DNA from: Pseudohongiella spirulinae
GTDB taxonomy: Bacteria > Pseudomonadota > Gammaproteobacteria > Pseudomonadales > Pseudohongiellaceae
Length of the DNA: 64,000 nucleotides
Direction: 5' to 3'
NCBI RefSeq assembly: GCF_001444425.1
Contig: NZ_CP013189.1
Location: 1,240,001 to 1,304,000, forward strand
Shown: in pieces, positions 1-9,143 of the stretch
How the letters are laid out: each line of letters starts with the position of its first letter
Position numbering within the stretch: the stretch's first letter is position 1
Made by a program: the position numbers and the translations under genes
The notes under the pieces: generated by a model
The model's database searches: none
What the model was told of the DNA's origin: nothing
What the model saw: the letters and a program-made list of their open reading frames with translations, nothing else

Positions 1-1
1 C

Positions 2-1993
2 CGATTAATGAATCTGCAACCGCAACACTGGACCCCTGAGATCGTGATCTCCCGTCACCAGGGGCTGGTCGGCAATGTCCGCGAGGAGTTAAATCTGGCG
101 CGGGCAGTGGCGGCGACTGACAGCGACACAGTGAAGGATTTGATCTGGTTTCATCCAGAAGAACCTGCCCTGCAATTCGACGATATGATAGATACGGACC
201 TGCTGAGTGATGACATTCTGCGCCTGTATAGTGCGGCACGCAGTGCCGTGACGTTTTTGCCGGAAGACATCGATGCAGCGTTTCGCGCTGATGCCAGTGT
301 CAGTCGCGATAACCTGGCCTCCCAATTGAATGACCAACTGGCAGCCGCTCAGACCGAAGTACTGGGTCGCAATCACGATATTGGCAGTAACAATTGGGTG
401 GTCAGTGGGGCACGCAGTGAAAGCGGTTATCCCATCATGGCCAATGATCCTCATCGAGTGATCGGCGCGCCGGCCCTGAGATATTTTGTGCATCTGCATG
501 GACCTGGCTGGAATATTATCGGTGGAGGTGAACCATCCTTGCCGGGCATTTCCATTGGTCACAATGGTTTTGGTGCCTGGGGCTTGACGGTGTTCCAGGT
601 TGATAGTGAGGACCTTTATGTTTATGAAACACACCCGGATAACCCCAATCAGTACCGTTATCAGGGGCGCTGGGAGACCATGCGGACCGAACAGGCGGAG
701 ATTATGGTGCGGGACCAAGGCACCCGCACGGTTGAATTGAAGTTTACCCGCCACGGCCCGGTGATTCATGAGCGACCGGATCGGCAGGCGGCGTTTGCGC
801 TGCGACTGGCCTGGCTGGACATTGGCGCTGCCCCCTATCTGGCGGGACTGCGTATGAGTCAGGCACAGTCCTGGGAGGAGTTCCGCGATGGGGCTTCGTA
901 CAGTCGCATCCCCGGTGAGAATTTTGTCTGGGCGGATCGTGATGGCAATATCGGTTACCAGGCTGTTGGTGTGGCGCCACTTCGCCCAAATTGGGATGGA
1001 TTGTTGCCCGTACCGGGTGATGGTCGCTATGAGTGGGATGGGTATCTGCCGATTCTGGCCCTGCCTAATGCGACTAATCCGGAGCAGGGTTTCTGGAATA
1101 CATCCAACGAAAATATGGTGCCGGATGGTTATCAGTTCCGCAACGCGGTCGGCTGGACCTGGACTGATCCGTATCGTGGTAATCGCGTTCGTGAAGTGCT
1201 GGCATCTGGGCAGCGTTTTAATCTGCAGGACATGGCTCAACTGCAGAACGACTCCCTGTCCATTCCGGCACGCACACTGGTGCCATTATTGAATGGTCTG
1301 GAACATGATAACAACGCAGTGGAGCTCGCCCGTCAGCAATTGTTGAACTGGGATTTCCGCATGGCAATTGATTCTGTGGCTGCGGGTATCTATATGGCCT
1401 GGGAGCGGGAATTGCGCTCACGGGTCTCTGCGATGTATGTGCCCGAAGCGGCGCAGGACTTCATTGGTTTGTTGCAGATGAAACCCACCGTGGATCGACT
1501 GTTGTCACCAGATGGACGGTTCGGTATGCATTCCACTGAGGGGCGTGACCGGTTGATGATGGATGCGCTGGCGGCAGCGGTAAACAATCTGCGGGAACGC
1601 TTTGGCAGTGACATGAATCGTTGGCAGTATGGTCAGGAAGGATACAAACATGCCTTATTGCGCCACCCGATGAGTGCGGCAGTCAGCGATGAATTGCGTG
1701 CCTCTTTTGAGGTGGGTCCGGCGCCACGACATGGCTATAGCTATACCGTGAGCAATACCGGCTATGGTGATAACCAGACCAGTGGTGGCTCCTTCCGGAT
1801 GATAGTGGATACCGAAGACTTTGATCGTGCACTGGCCTCCAATACCCCGGGGCAGTCAGGGGATCCGGACAGCCCGTTCTACGATAATCTGTTCGAGGAC
1901 TGGATAGACAACCGCTATTTCCCGTTGTTCTACAGCCGCGATAAAGTCGAGTCTGTCACGGCAGAACGCTTGAATCTGACGCCGGCTGATTGA
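2..1993 (+). CDS. Penicillin acylase family Ntn hydrolase, 5' partial
   Basis: The reading frame is open to the left window edge and the first ATG (position 8) lies only about 120 residues before the catalytic serine, whereas the family has a signal peptide and an alpha chain of roughly 200 residues there, so the true start is upstream. The nucleophile is the Ser of GSNNWVVSG (residue 127 counted from the ATG at 8), which becomes the N-terminus of the beta chain after autocatalytic cleavage. The following segments (NDPHR, the GxxPGxPGISIGHNG-like block, the FVWADRDGNIGY block and the C-terminal GGSFRMIVD) are typical of the family. It probably acts in the periplasm on amide bonds, for example acyl-homoserine lactones or acylated amino compounds; the substrate cannot be read from sequence. 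Confidence 0.9.
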   Translation, partial: RLMNLQPQHWTPEIVISRHQGLVGNVREELNLARAVAATDSDTVKDLIWFHPEEPALQFDDMIDTDLLSDDILRLYSAARSAVTFLPEDIDAAFRADASVSRDNLASQLNDQLAAAQTEVLGRNHDIGSNNWVVSGARSESGYPIMANDPHRVIGAPALRYFVHLHGPGWNIIGGGEPSLPGISIGHNGFGAWGLTVFQVDSEDLYVYETHPDNPNQYRYQGRWETMRTEQAEIMVRDQGTRTVELKFTRHGPVIHERPDRQAAFALRLAWLDIGAAPYLAGLRMSQAQSWEEFRDGASYSRIPGENFVWADRDGNIGYQAVGVAPLRPNWDGLLPVPGDGRYEWDGYLPILALPNATNPEQGFWNTSNENMVPDGYQFRNAVGWTWTDPYRGNRVREVLASGQRFNLQDMAQLQNDSLSIPARTLVPLLNGLEHDNNAVELARQQLLNWDFRMAIDSVAAGIYMAWERELRSRVSAMYVPEAAQDFIGLLQMKPTVDRLLSPDGRFGMHSTEGRDRLMMDALAAAVNNLRERFGSDMNRWQYGQEGYKHALLRHPMSAAVSDELRASFEVGPAPRHGYSYTVSNTGYGDNQTSGGSFRMIVDTEDFDRALASNTPGQSGDPDSPFYDNLFEDWIDNRYFPLFYSRDKVESVTAERLNLTPAD

Positions 1994-2020
1994 TGACTGT
2001 GCAGTCTCAGCCGGTGTTTT

Positions 2021-3601
2021 TCAAAGCCCCAGGCTGAGCAGGTAGTCTTCGTAGTTGCCTTTGAAATCGACCAGGCCGCTGGGCTGCATGTCAATGATAC
2101 GTGTGGCCAGTGATGATACAAACTCGCGGTCATGGCTGACAAAAATCAGCGTGCCGGGATAGTTTTCCAGGGCCAGGTTGAGCGCTTCAATAGACTCCAT
2201 GTCCAGGTGATTGGTGGGCTCGTCCATTACCATGACGTTTGGGTTGATCAGGCTGAATTTGCCAAACAGCATGCGCGCTTTTTCGCCTCCGGAAAGTACA
2301 GGCAGAGTTTTGTGCACATCATCGCTGGAGAACAGCATACGGCCCAATGCCGAGCGCACCAGTTGCTGATCACCTTTGGTCCACTGTTTCATCCAGTCAA
2401 ACAGGGTGATTTCTTCTACAAATTCGGCGCTGTGGTCCTGCGCAAAGTAGCCGATATCAGCCTGCTCGGCCCACTTCAGCTTGCCTGCATCCAGCGGCAC
2501 TTCTTGCATCAGACAGCGCAGCAGAGTGGTTTTACCGGCACCGTTGGGACCAATGATGGCAACGCGTTCACCGGCCTCGATTTGCAGGCTCAGGTGGGAT
2601 AACAAGGGTTTGTCATAGGCTTTGCTGGCGTCTTCCAGAATCAGTGCCTGGCGATGCAGCTTTTTGTTTTCGACAAAACGGATATAGGGGCTGATGCGGC
2701 TGGAGGGTTTAATATCTTCCAGCTGAATTTTCTCGATCTGCCGTGCACGCGAGGTGGCCTGCTTGGCCTTGGAAGCATTGGCGGAGAAGCGGCTGACAAA
2801 GGCCTGCAGCTCTGAGATCTGCGACTTTTTCTTGGCGTTTTCGTTCAGCAGACGCTCACGGGCCTGGGTCGAGGCAATCATAAAGTCATCATAATTGCCT
2901 GGATAAAGCCGCAATTCACCGTAATCCATGTCGGCGATATTGGTACACACGGCATTCAGAAAGTGCCGGTCATGGGAAATAATGATGATAGTGCTGTTCC
3001 GCTGGTTAAGGACAGTTTCCAGCCAACGTATGGTGTTGATATCCAGGTTGTTGGTCGGTTCATCCAGCAGCAATACATCTGGATCAGAGAACAGGGCTTG
3101 CGCCAGCAGCACACGCAACTTCCAGCCCGGTGCGATGGCACTCATGGGCCCGTCGTGCTGTTCCAGGGGAATGTCCAGGCCCAGCAGCAGTTCACTGGCG
3201 CGGGATTCGGCGGTGTAACCATCCATCTCGGCAAAAGGCTCTTCCAGCTCGGCAACTGCCATGCCGTCTTCTTCGGTCATTTCTTCAAGCGCGTAAATGC
3301 GGTCACGTTCAGACTTCACCCGCCACAGCGCTTCATGACCCATGATCACAGTGTCCAGCACCGAGTATTTTTCGTAGGCAAACTGATCCTGGCGCAGTTT
3401 GCCCAGTCTCACATCCGGCTCCAGCATGACCTGGCCACTGGTGGGTACCAGATCCCCGCCCAGCAGTTTCATAAAGGTGGACTTGCCACAGCCATTGGCA
3501 CCGATAAGGCCGTAGCGTTTGCCCTGGGCGAATTTGACGGACACGTTTTCGAACAGCGGCCTGGAGCCGAACTGCATGGTAAGGTTGGCGGTGGATATCA
3601 C
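2021..3601 (-). CDS. ybiT: ABC-F family ATPase YbiT
   Basis: This 526-residue soluble protein has two ABC ATPase domains and no membrane segment, as in ABC-F ribosome-associated translation factors. Walker A motifs are GANGCGKS (first domain) and GPNGAGKT (second), with Walker [12 protein letters not shown] and [12 protein letters not shown] charged linker (about residues 240-310) joins the domains. It matches my memory of E. coli YbiT closely from end to end (start [53 protein letters not shown]) and has the same length. The family binds the ribosomal E site and affects translation; the specific role of YbiT is less settled. It converges on the acylase gene with a 27 bp gap. Confidence 0.95.
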   Translation of the reverse strand: MISTANLTMQFGSRPLFENVSVKFAQGKRYGLIGANGCGKSTFMKLLGGDLVPTSGQVMLEPDVRLGKLRQDQFAYEKYSVLDTVIMGHEALWRVKSERDRIYALEEMTEEDGMAVAELEEPFAEMDGYTAESRASELLLGLDIPLEQHDGPMSAIAPGWKLRVLLAQALFSDPDVLLLDEPTNNLDINTIRWLETVLNQRNSTIIIISHDRHFLNAVCTNIADMDYGELRLYPGNYDDFMIASTQARERLLNENAKKKSQISELQAFVSRFSANASKAKQATSRARQIEKIQLEDIKPSSRISPYIRFVENKKLHRQALILEDASKAYDKPLLSHLSLQIEAGERVAIIGPNGAGKTTLLRCLMQEVPLDAGKLKWAEQADIGYFAQDHSAEFVEEITLFDWMKQWTKGDQQLVRSALGRMLFSSDDVHKTLPVLSGGEKARMLFGKFSLINPNVMVMDEPTNHLDMESIEALNLALENYPGTLIFVSHDREFVSSLATRIIDMQPSGLVDFKGNYEDYLLSLGL

Positions 3602-3821
3602 AAAAATAGACTCTGTATTGAGGAGGGCGGAGAAAGAAGAATCAAGCGAAGCCGCGCATCCTAACAGAATACAGCCCGCAGGGCATCAGTAGTGACGCAG
3701 CAGACGTATCTTTTTCGGCAACGGGAGGTTGTAGTTAACCTGGGTTGATTGGCTTTATATTGCTATTTTTGCAACAATAATCACGTTACATTTCATTCGA
3801 TTCAACGATGGGAGCTGATTT
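3602..3821. other. Intergenic region between ybiT and the DUF3185 gene
   Basis: These 220 bp separate two divergently transcribed genes and should hold both promoters. The stretch from about 3740 to 3800 is clearly AT-rich. I could not pick out a convincing spaced -35/-10 pair, and saw no RNA gene or long hairpin. Confidence 0.4.
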
Positions 3822-4037
3822 ATGGCTATGGATTCGGGAAAGACAATGAAGGTAATTGGTCTGGCGCTGGTGGTACTGGGTGTCGGACTGGCAATCTGGG
3901 GTTACCAGTTATCTGATTCTTTAACCTCAGAGGTTTCTGAAGCCGTCACCGGGGCCGAACCGGACCGCGTAATGCAGTACTACATTGGTGGTGCCATCAG
4001 TTTTGTGGTGGGGTTGTTCCTGTTTCTGAAGAACTGA
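3822..4037 (+). CDS. DUF3185 family small membrane protein
   Basis: A 71-residue protein with two predicted membrane helices (residues 10-27, GLALVVLGVGLAIWGYQ, and about 51-69, IGGAISFVVGLFLFL) flanking a short polar loop with SLTSEVSEAVTGAEPDRV. The pattern of a glycine-rich first helix, a WGY segment, a loop with TG.P.D, and a second glycine-rich helix fits DUF3185. A GGAG ribosome binding site sits at about 3811. Function is unknown for the family. It looks like a single-gene unit. Confidence 0.75.
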   Translation: MAMDSGKTMKVIGLALVVLGVGLAIWGYQLSDSLTSEVSEAVTGAEPDRVMQYYIGGAISFVVGLFLFLKN

Positions 4038-4093
4038 TTCTTGCGCTGACAGGGACGTCAGCGGGCGCGGCTTGCAGGTCTGATTCATCATGA

Positions 4094-5746
4094 TTGGCGT
4101 ATACTGTCTTTTATATATCCGCAACGGTATTCATTTTGATTCAACGACCCGTCGTCCGGCATATTTTTACTCTGGCAGCCCTGATTGGGTTGTTTGTGGC
4201 TTTGACAATGCCCAATCGGCTGCTCTGGGTCACTCCTCATGCCTTCGTTTTTTTTCCACTTGAAATTCTGATCATCGGATTGCTTTTACTATTACCCGGA
4301 CGGACGGGAATCGTCGCCAGAATAGGACTTTCAGTGCTATTGGGTCTGAGTCTGCTGTTGCGCGGTGCCGATCTGGTCACCCACGAGATTTTCGCCCGGC
4401 CGTTTAATCTGATCTTTGACAGTCATTTGTTGGCCGATGGTAGCCGTTTACTGACGGGCGTACTGGGGCAATTTGCGGCGCTGGGGGTAGCGTTGCTGCT
4501 GGCCCTTGGTGCTGCGCTGTTGTGCTGGCTGGCGTTTGCCATGCTGGGGCGTCTGCAGCAAATGCTCAGAGCGGGTGGTCGTGTGTCTGCAGTGGCACTT
4601 GTAGTGTTACTTCTGTCGTGGGTTGTCTTGAAAACGACTGGGTGGGACAGGGCAGATACTTTTGCCTGGGATCAACTGGTCTTGCACGGGCAGGACACCG
4701 TTCGCAGTCTGCGAGATATCCGCGAGTTTGAGGCAAGTGTTAACGAAGATTTGTGGGCGACGCGATCAGGAGACGGCCTGTTCGACCGACTGCAGGGCAA
4801 GGATGTGTTGGTGATATTTGCCGAGTCATACGGTCGGGTCCTGCTGGAGCGTGAACCTTTTGTTGAGTCAATCACGGCAACCTTGCAGGAGGCCGAGCAT
4901 ACGCTGGCGCAGGAGGGAATGTTGATGCGCAGCGCCTTCCTAACGGCGCCGACCGTTGGCGGGCTGAGCTGGTTGGCACATGCTTCGGTATTGTCAGGTG
5001 CCTGGATTGACAGCGAGACACGCTACAAAAGTCTGATTCTGAGTCGCCGGGCGACTTTAAATCGGTTGTTCCGCGATGCTGGCTGGCGCACAGTGGCTGC
5101 CATGCCGGCAATCAGCATGGCCTGGCCAGAGGGGCAATACTACGGTTACGACCATATCTATCATGCGCACAACTTCGGTTATGAAGGTCTGCCCTTTAAC
5201 TGGGTGACCATGCCAGATCAGTATGTGATGTCCGCCCTGCAACGGTTGGAGCGGGAGCGTAGCGACCGGCCACCGCTAATGGCGGAAATTGCCCTGATTT
5301 CTTCCCATGCCCCGTGGACACCGATTGCGGAGTTGGTGCCCTGGGATCAGGTGGGTGACGGGCGAATTTTTGATGCGCAGGCGCAGGCCGGCCCGGCCCC
5401 GGAGGAAGTCTGGCGGGATGTCGACAGCATTCGCGATCACTATCGCCAGTCGATCGAATACATGCTGCGTACTCTGGTCTCATTTGTGCAGGAGTATGGT
5501 GATGATGAGCTGGTTATTCTGCTGCTCGGCGACCATCCACCGGCGCCCATGGTGTCGGGAGATTCAAATGGTTTTGATGTGCCGGTGCACCTGATCAGCC
5601 GTGATCCGGATGTTCTGGACGCTATCAGTCACTGGCGTTGGCAGCCGGGTCTGTTGCCCGATTCCGAGGCTCCGGTATGGCGCATGGATCGCCTGCGTGA
5701 TCAGTTTATCGAGGCTTTTTCTTCACAGTACAGGCAGGGCAAATAA
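4094..5746 (+). CDS. Membrane-anchored sulfatase-fold (alkaline phosphatase superfamily) protein
   Basis: About five hydrophobic segments in the first 190 residues are followed by a periplasmic sulfatase-like domain. The domain shows the metal-binding start (DVLVIFAESYGRVLL), a LTAPTVGGLSW segment where the nucleophile of LtaS/Ept/OpgB-type enzymes normally lies, SSHAPWTP, and the late metal ligand block LLGDHPPAP. The architecture is that of phospho-alcohol transferases such as LTA-synthase, OpgB or EptA relatives, so transfer of a phosphoryl-alcohol head group to an envelope glycan is a reasonable inference; the substrate is unknown. The start is uncertain: TTG at 4094 gives 550 residues and TTG at 4136 gives 536, with no ATG at a sensible position. 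The stop overlaps the start of the FkbM gene by one base. Confidence 0.75.
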   Translation: MAYTVFYISATVFILIQRPVVRHIFTLAALIGLFVALTMPNRLLWVTPHAFVFFPLEILIIGLLLLLPGRTGIVARIGLSVLLGLSLLLRGADLVTHEIFARPFNLIFDSHLLADGSRLLTGVLGQFAALGVALLLALGAALLCWLAFAMLGRLQQMLRAGGRVSAVALVVLLLSWVVLKTTGWDRADTFAWDQLVLHGQDTVRSLRDIREFEASVNEDLWATRSGDGLFDRLQGKDVLVIFAESYGRVLLEREPFVESITATLQEAEHTLAQEGMLMRSAFLTAPTVGGLSWLAHASVLSGAWIDSETRYKSLILSRRATLNRLFRDAGWRTVAAMPAISMAWPEGQYYGYDHIYHAHNFGYEGLPFNWVTMPDQYVMSALQRLERERSDRPPLMAEIALISSHAPWTPIAELVPWDQVGDGRIFDAQAQAGPAPEEVWRDVDSIRDHYRQSIEYMLRTLVSFVQEYGDDELVILLLGDHPPAPMVSGDSNGFDVPVHLISRDPDVLDAISHWRWQPGLLPDSEAPVWRMDRLRDQFIEAFSSQYRQGK

Positions 5747-6525
5747 TGGTCGGAACACAGTGGCGTGACTATTGGCGTGAACGACTGGGGCTTTGGCGCT
5801 CATTGCTGATGTACTACGGAATTCCGGGGCGGCGGGCCAGGTTGCGTCGATTCTATGGGCAGTTCATTCGTCCCGGCGATCTGTGTTTTGATATCGGCGC
5901 GCATGTTGGTAATCGCCTGGCAGCCTGGCAAGATCTGGGCGCCAAAATGATTGCAGTTGAGCCGCAGCCGCTGCTGATGGCCACATTACGAGAGCGTTAC
6001 GGGCGTTTCGAGAACATTACGCTGGTCGAGCAGGCCATTGGCGCTGTGGCCGGACAAGCGACATTGCATATCAGCACCCGGACACCCACGGTTACCAGTA
6101 TGTCAGAAGACTGGATTTCCCGGGTGCAAAAGGATCCGTCGTTTAAGGGCGTTCAGTGGGATAAAGAAGTGAATGTGCCGGTTGTCACTCTGGATACGTT
6201 GATTGAGCGCTATGGCGAGCCGCGTTTTTGCAAGATTGATGTAGAAGGTTTCGAACTGGAAGTGCTGCAGGGTTTATCTCGTCCTCTGGCCGCGCTGTCG
6301 TTCGAGTATATTCCGGCGTCGATGAGACTGGCCAGGGATTGTGTCCGGCGCCTGCGGGAGTTGGGACATTATGAGTTCAACCTGGCTCCCGGTGAGAGCC
6401 ATCGCCTGCGTTTCGACAACTGGATGGACGCTGATCAGATGATCCGTATTCTGGATGATATCAGGCAGGGCAGCGGAGATGTGTACGCCCGACGAAAAGA
6501 TCTTTTTGCCAACAGTCAGAGCTGA
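5746..6525 (+). CDS. FkbM family methyltransferase
   Basis: A 259-residue cytosolic protein with a class I SAM methyltransferase fold. Motif I is LCFDIGAHVGNRLAAW (about residue 45), the acidic motif II follows as IAVEPQP, and the family-typical VVTLDTLIERYGEPRFCKIDVEGFELEVLQGL block is at about residues 145-180. FkbM members usually O-methylate sugars or polyketides. Its start overlaps the stop of the sulfatase-fold gene (TAATG), so the two are probably co-translated, suggesting a shared job on an extracytoplasmic glycan. Its 3' end overlaps the convergent methyltransferase gene by 10 bp. Confidence 0.88.
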   Translation: MVGTQWRDYWRERLGLWRSLLMYYGIPGRRARLRRFYGQFIRPGDLCFDIGAHVGNRLAAWQDLGAKMIAVEPQPLLMATLRERYGRFENITLVEQAIGAVAGQATLHISTRTPTVTSMSEDWISRVQKDPSFKGVQWDKEVNVPVVTLDTLIERYGEPRFCKIDVEGFELEVLQGLSRPLAALSFEYIPASMRLARDCVRRLRELGHYEFNLAPGESHRLRFDNWMDADQMIRILDDIRQGSGDVYARRKDLFANSQS

Positions 6526-7316
6526 TTTGGCAGCGCCAGAACGTCCGTGTGGCCAATGATGCAAGTGCCGGTTGATACAGTTGATTGACGAAAATCGATC
6601 CATTCCTGCAATGCTTTCGGTTTGATCAATGCATGATCACGAACAGCATCCGCTATGCCATCGATCAACATACTGACCATCATTTGGTCAACGCCGTTCA
6701 GAATCCACGGGCTGTCAGCCGTCTCAACTGTGTAACCCGCCCGGCTAAAGGCCTTGATCATATAGGAGCTCGATTCTGGCCCCAGCGCCGGACCGAATCC
6801 TTTATCGCGTCGTTGATCACTATTGAACGCCTGTAATACCGTGTCATCCAGAGGGTGAGCAGGTGTCCAGCGGGAGATGCCGTTGTAGTTCAACGCGGCG
6901 TAAACGCCGATGCCTGAGTCAATCACTGCGTCGATAAATCCGGCAGATACCAGATCAAACAGGGCAGAGGCCGTGATCAAACGCGCATCGCTGAGCGGCA
7001 GGGAAATGGTTTCGGACAGGTCGACCCTGCACAGCTCAAGGTCATGGCTTGTGCCATGACGTCGTTGCGCCTCGTTCAATAAGGCCTGATCGTTGTCCAG
7101 AAGTCGCCAGCGCAATGCCGGAAAACCTGTCTCTTTTTCGCTAAAGGCTCTGAGTGTGGAGCCGGTACCTGCGCCCATATCGGCGATAAGCTGGGGGGGT
7201 TCCTTTTCTTTGCCAGAGCATAACCAGTGCCTGGCTTTATCCAGAAGTACCTGGCTGCGTGCACGCCGGTCGGCATCTTCGCGAAGGTTTAACCATTCTA
7301 TGCTGAAACCACTCAA
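6516..7316 (-). CDS. Class I SAM-dependent methyltransferase
   Basis: A 266-residue protein with motif I LIADMGAGTGSTLRAF (about residue 43), acidic residues in RWRLLDNDQALL, and the ARLITASALFDLVS segment in the position of motif IV-V. I cannot name the substrate. It follows the GT4 gene with a 4-bp overlap, so glycosyltransferase and methyltransferase form a two-gene operon divergent from the ribA-like operon. In that context it may methylate a pteridine or pyrimidine product, or its glycoside; this is inference from gene order, with a parallel in toxoflavin biosynthesis, where a methyltransferase acts beside a GTP cyclohydrolase II. Confidence 0.8.
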   Translation of the reverse strand: MSGFSIEWLNLREDADRRARSQVLLDKARHWLCSGKEKEPPQLIADMGAGTGSTLRAFSEKETGFPALRWRLLDNDQALLNEAQRRHGTSHDLELCRVDLSETISLPLSDARLITASALFDLVSAGFIDAVIDSGIGVYAALNYNGISRWTPAHPLDDTVLQAFNSDQRRDKGFGPALGPESSSYMIKAFSRAGYTVETADSPWILNGVDQMMVSMLIDGIADAVRDHALIKPKALQEWIDFRQSTVSTGTCIIGHTDVLALPNQL

Positions 7317-8377
7317 GGGCTTTCTCTCATATCAGACGTCAATTTGTTGAGCAAGGCTGTCACCTTCAGGGCACTGTGTCGCCAGCCTGGCAGGTTAGCG
7401 GCTGTTTGTCTGGCACCTGTCTGCAGTTTTTTGCGCAATTTTTTGTCAGTGAGCAGGCGCCGTAAAGCGGAACTGAGTGCAGCTACATCGTCCGCTGGTA
7501 CCAGCAATCCGGCTTTTGGAGGCACCACATCCGGAACAGCCCCGGTGCTGGCCGCCACGACGGGCAAGCCCGCGGCCAGTGCTTCCGCAAACACCATGCC
7601 ATACCCTTCGAATCGAGACGGTAAAACAAAGACGTCGGCACTCTGGTATTCAATGAGCAGGTCGTCAACGCTACCTGCAAAATCAATACGCTGTTGAAGG
7701 CCCAGCTGGTTCACTTGCTGACGCAGTTGGGATGCCCACTTTGGGTCGAAGTGCTCGCCGCCGACAAATCTTGCCTGCCACTCCAGCTCTTGCACAGAGG
7801 CCAGAGCGTCGATTAACACATCATGCGCCTTACGACGGGTCAGTGAGGCCACAGTCAACAGCACCAGGGGATTTCCGTTGCACGGCGCAAATTCGACCGC
7901 ATCGGTACCAGGCAGGGCTGCGACAATTTTTTGTGCTGGTACCGAAAAATCTGACTGCAGTATTGTCGCGGTGTGCGGACTGGTGACGATGACAGCCCGT
8001 GCGGCTTGAAGTGCCATTGTTTCTGAATATTGGAAGTCATTTTTCTGCGTTTCAGTCAGCCCGGACTCCAGTGCCAGAGGATGATGACATAACGCAACGA
8101 TCTGCAAGCGTTTGGTATTTGCCTCGACAAGTTCATGCATGGCTCCGTATGCCAGGCCATCGATAATTACCAACGCATTGCTCGGCAGGGCGCCCAGCGT
8201 ATGCGCGGCATGCTCCAGTGCCCTGGCATCAGGAAATGGAAACCGGGCCGAAAGAGCAATTGTCTCTACCTTGATGCCCAACTCACGTAGCTCATTAATC
8301 AGCCGCCTGTCGTACCGATAGCCACCGGTAGCTGTGTCCAGATCACCGGGATAAATAAAATAGACCTGTATGCCCAA
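7313..8377 (-). CDS. Glycosyltransferase family 4 protein
   Basis: This 354-residue GT-B fold enzyme starts MGIQVYFIYPGDLDTATGGYRYDRRL, a typical GT4 N-terminus with the acceptor-site glycine turn. The C-terminal half carries the donor-binding block SADVFVLPSRFEGYGMVFAEALAAGLPVVA with the conserved E-x7-E type arrangement, and VLLTVASLTRRKAHDVLIDAL. It probably transfers a sugar from a nucleotide donor with retention. The start lies about 85 bp from the divergent GTP cyclohydrolase II start, so both operons share a short promoter region. Its stop overlaps the downstream methyltransferase start. Acceptor is unknown. Confidence 0.87.
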   Translation of the reverse strand: MGIQVYFIYPGDLDTATGGYRYDRRLINELRELGIKVETIALSARFPFPDARALEHAAHTLGALPSNALVIIDGLAYGAMHELVEANTKRLQIVALCHHPLALESGLTETQKNDFQYSETMALQAARAVIVTSPHTATILQSDFSVPAQKIVAALPGTDAVEFAPCNGNPLVLLTVASLTRRKAHDVLIDALASVQELEWQARFVGGEHFDPKWASQLRQQVNQLGLQQRIDFAGSVDDLLIEYQSADVFVLPSRFEGYGMVFAEALAAGLPVVAASTGAVPDVVPPKAGLLVPADDVAALSSALRRLLTDKKLRKKLQTGARQTAANLPGWRHSALKVTALLNKLTSDMRESP

Positions 8378-8462
8378 AGTGTTGCCTGTTGATCCGTTGA
8401 TGGGTGAGAGCCGTATTCACTACAAGCCGCCGCGCTTGCGTCTGAGCCGGGCGAGGCATACC

Positions 8463-9143
8463 ATGAAACCGTTATATCAACATGTTGAGCGAGCGATGTC
8501 CAAACTTTCAGTGACCCGACAGGTCTGTACGCGTATACCGACCCCGCATGGCGATTTTCAATTGTGTTTTTACAGCAACACGCTGGATAACAAAGAGCAC
8601 CTGGCGTTGTACATGGGAGACCCGTCCAGCGCGCCCGCAGTTCTTGCCAGAGTGCATTCTGAATGCTTCACAGGTGATGTGCTTGGCTCCAGGCGCTGTG
8701 ATTGCGGAGAACAACTGGATCGTGCCATGGCCAAGGTGGCAGAGGCTGGTTGCGGTGTGATTCTTTATCTTCGCCAGGAAGGACGTGGTATCGGTTTGTT
8801 GGAAAAATTACGTGCCTACAATCTGCAGGACAAAGGTTACGACACGGTTGATGCCAATTTGATGCTGGGACACGCTGCTGATTCTCGTGATTACACACTG
8901 GCGGCACTGATGCTACAGGATCTGGGTGTTGAATCGATCAGCCTGATGACCAATAATCCGGCCAAGATCAAGGCGCTTGAGTCAGCGGGTATAAATGTCG
9001 CCAGGCGGGTCTCGCTGGCTGTGCCGGCCAATACCGATAACGCTGATTACCTGATGACCAAGGCCCTGCGTATGGAGCATATGCTGCCGTTGAACGCTTC
9101 GCCGAACGAATCCCTGTCTCTTAAAACTGCAAATGGTCGATGA
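8463..9143 (+). CDS. ribA: GTP cyclohydrolase II
   Basis: The enzyme opens GTP to 2,5-diamino-6-ribosylamino-4(3H)-pyrimidinone 5'-phosphate, formate and pyrophosphate. The 226-residue protein carries the three zinc cysteines in VHSECFTGDVLGSRRCDCG (C68, C79, C81 from this start), the YLRQEGRGIGL block and the LMTNNPAKIKAL block, all diagnostic for RibA. It has no RibB (DHBP synthase) domain. I chose ATG 8463 because a GAGG sequence sits about 7 bp upstream; ATG 8496 is an alternative. It is the first gene of a four-gene overlapping operon that is not the usual riboflavin operon (no ribE/ribH, no RibD deaminase here), so it may be a second, pathway-specific copy. Confidence 0.95.
   Translation: MKPLYQHVERAMSKLSVTRQVCTRIPTPHGDFQLCFYSNTLDNKEHLALYMGDPSSAPAVLARVHSECFTGDVLGSRRCDCGEQLDRAMAKVAEAGCGVILYLRQEGRGIGLLEKLRAYNLQDKGYDTVDANLMLGHAADSRDYTLAALMLQDLGVESISLMTNNPAKIKALESAGINVARRVSLAVPANTDNADYLMTKALRMEHMLPLNASPNESLSLKTANGR

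Noticed and set aside
89-1240. 383-codon minus-strand open frame
   Set aside because: It lies antisense inside the penicillin acylase gene, has low-complexity His/Arg/Ile-rich composition and no recognisable domain.
2963-3664. 233-codon plus-strand open frame
   Set aside because: Antisense to ybiT, which is beyond doubt; the translated sequence has no family features.
4100-4105. TATACT as the -10 box of the sulfatase-fold gene
   Set aside because: No -35 hexamer at a proper distance, and it lies downstream of one of the possible start codons.
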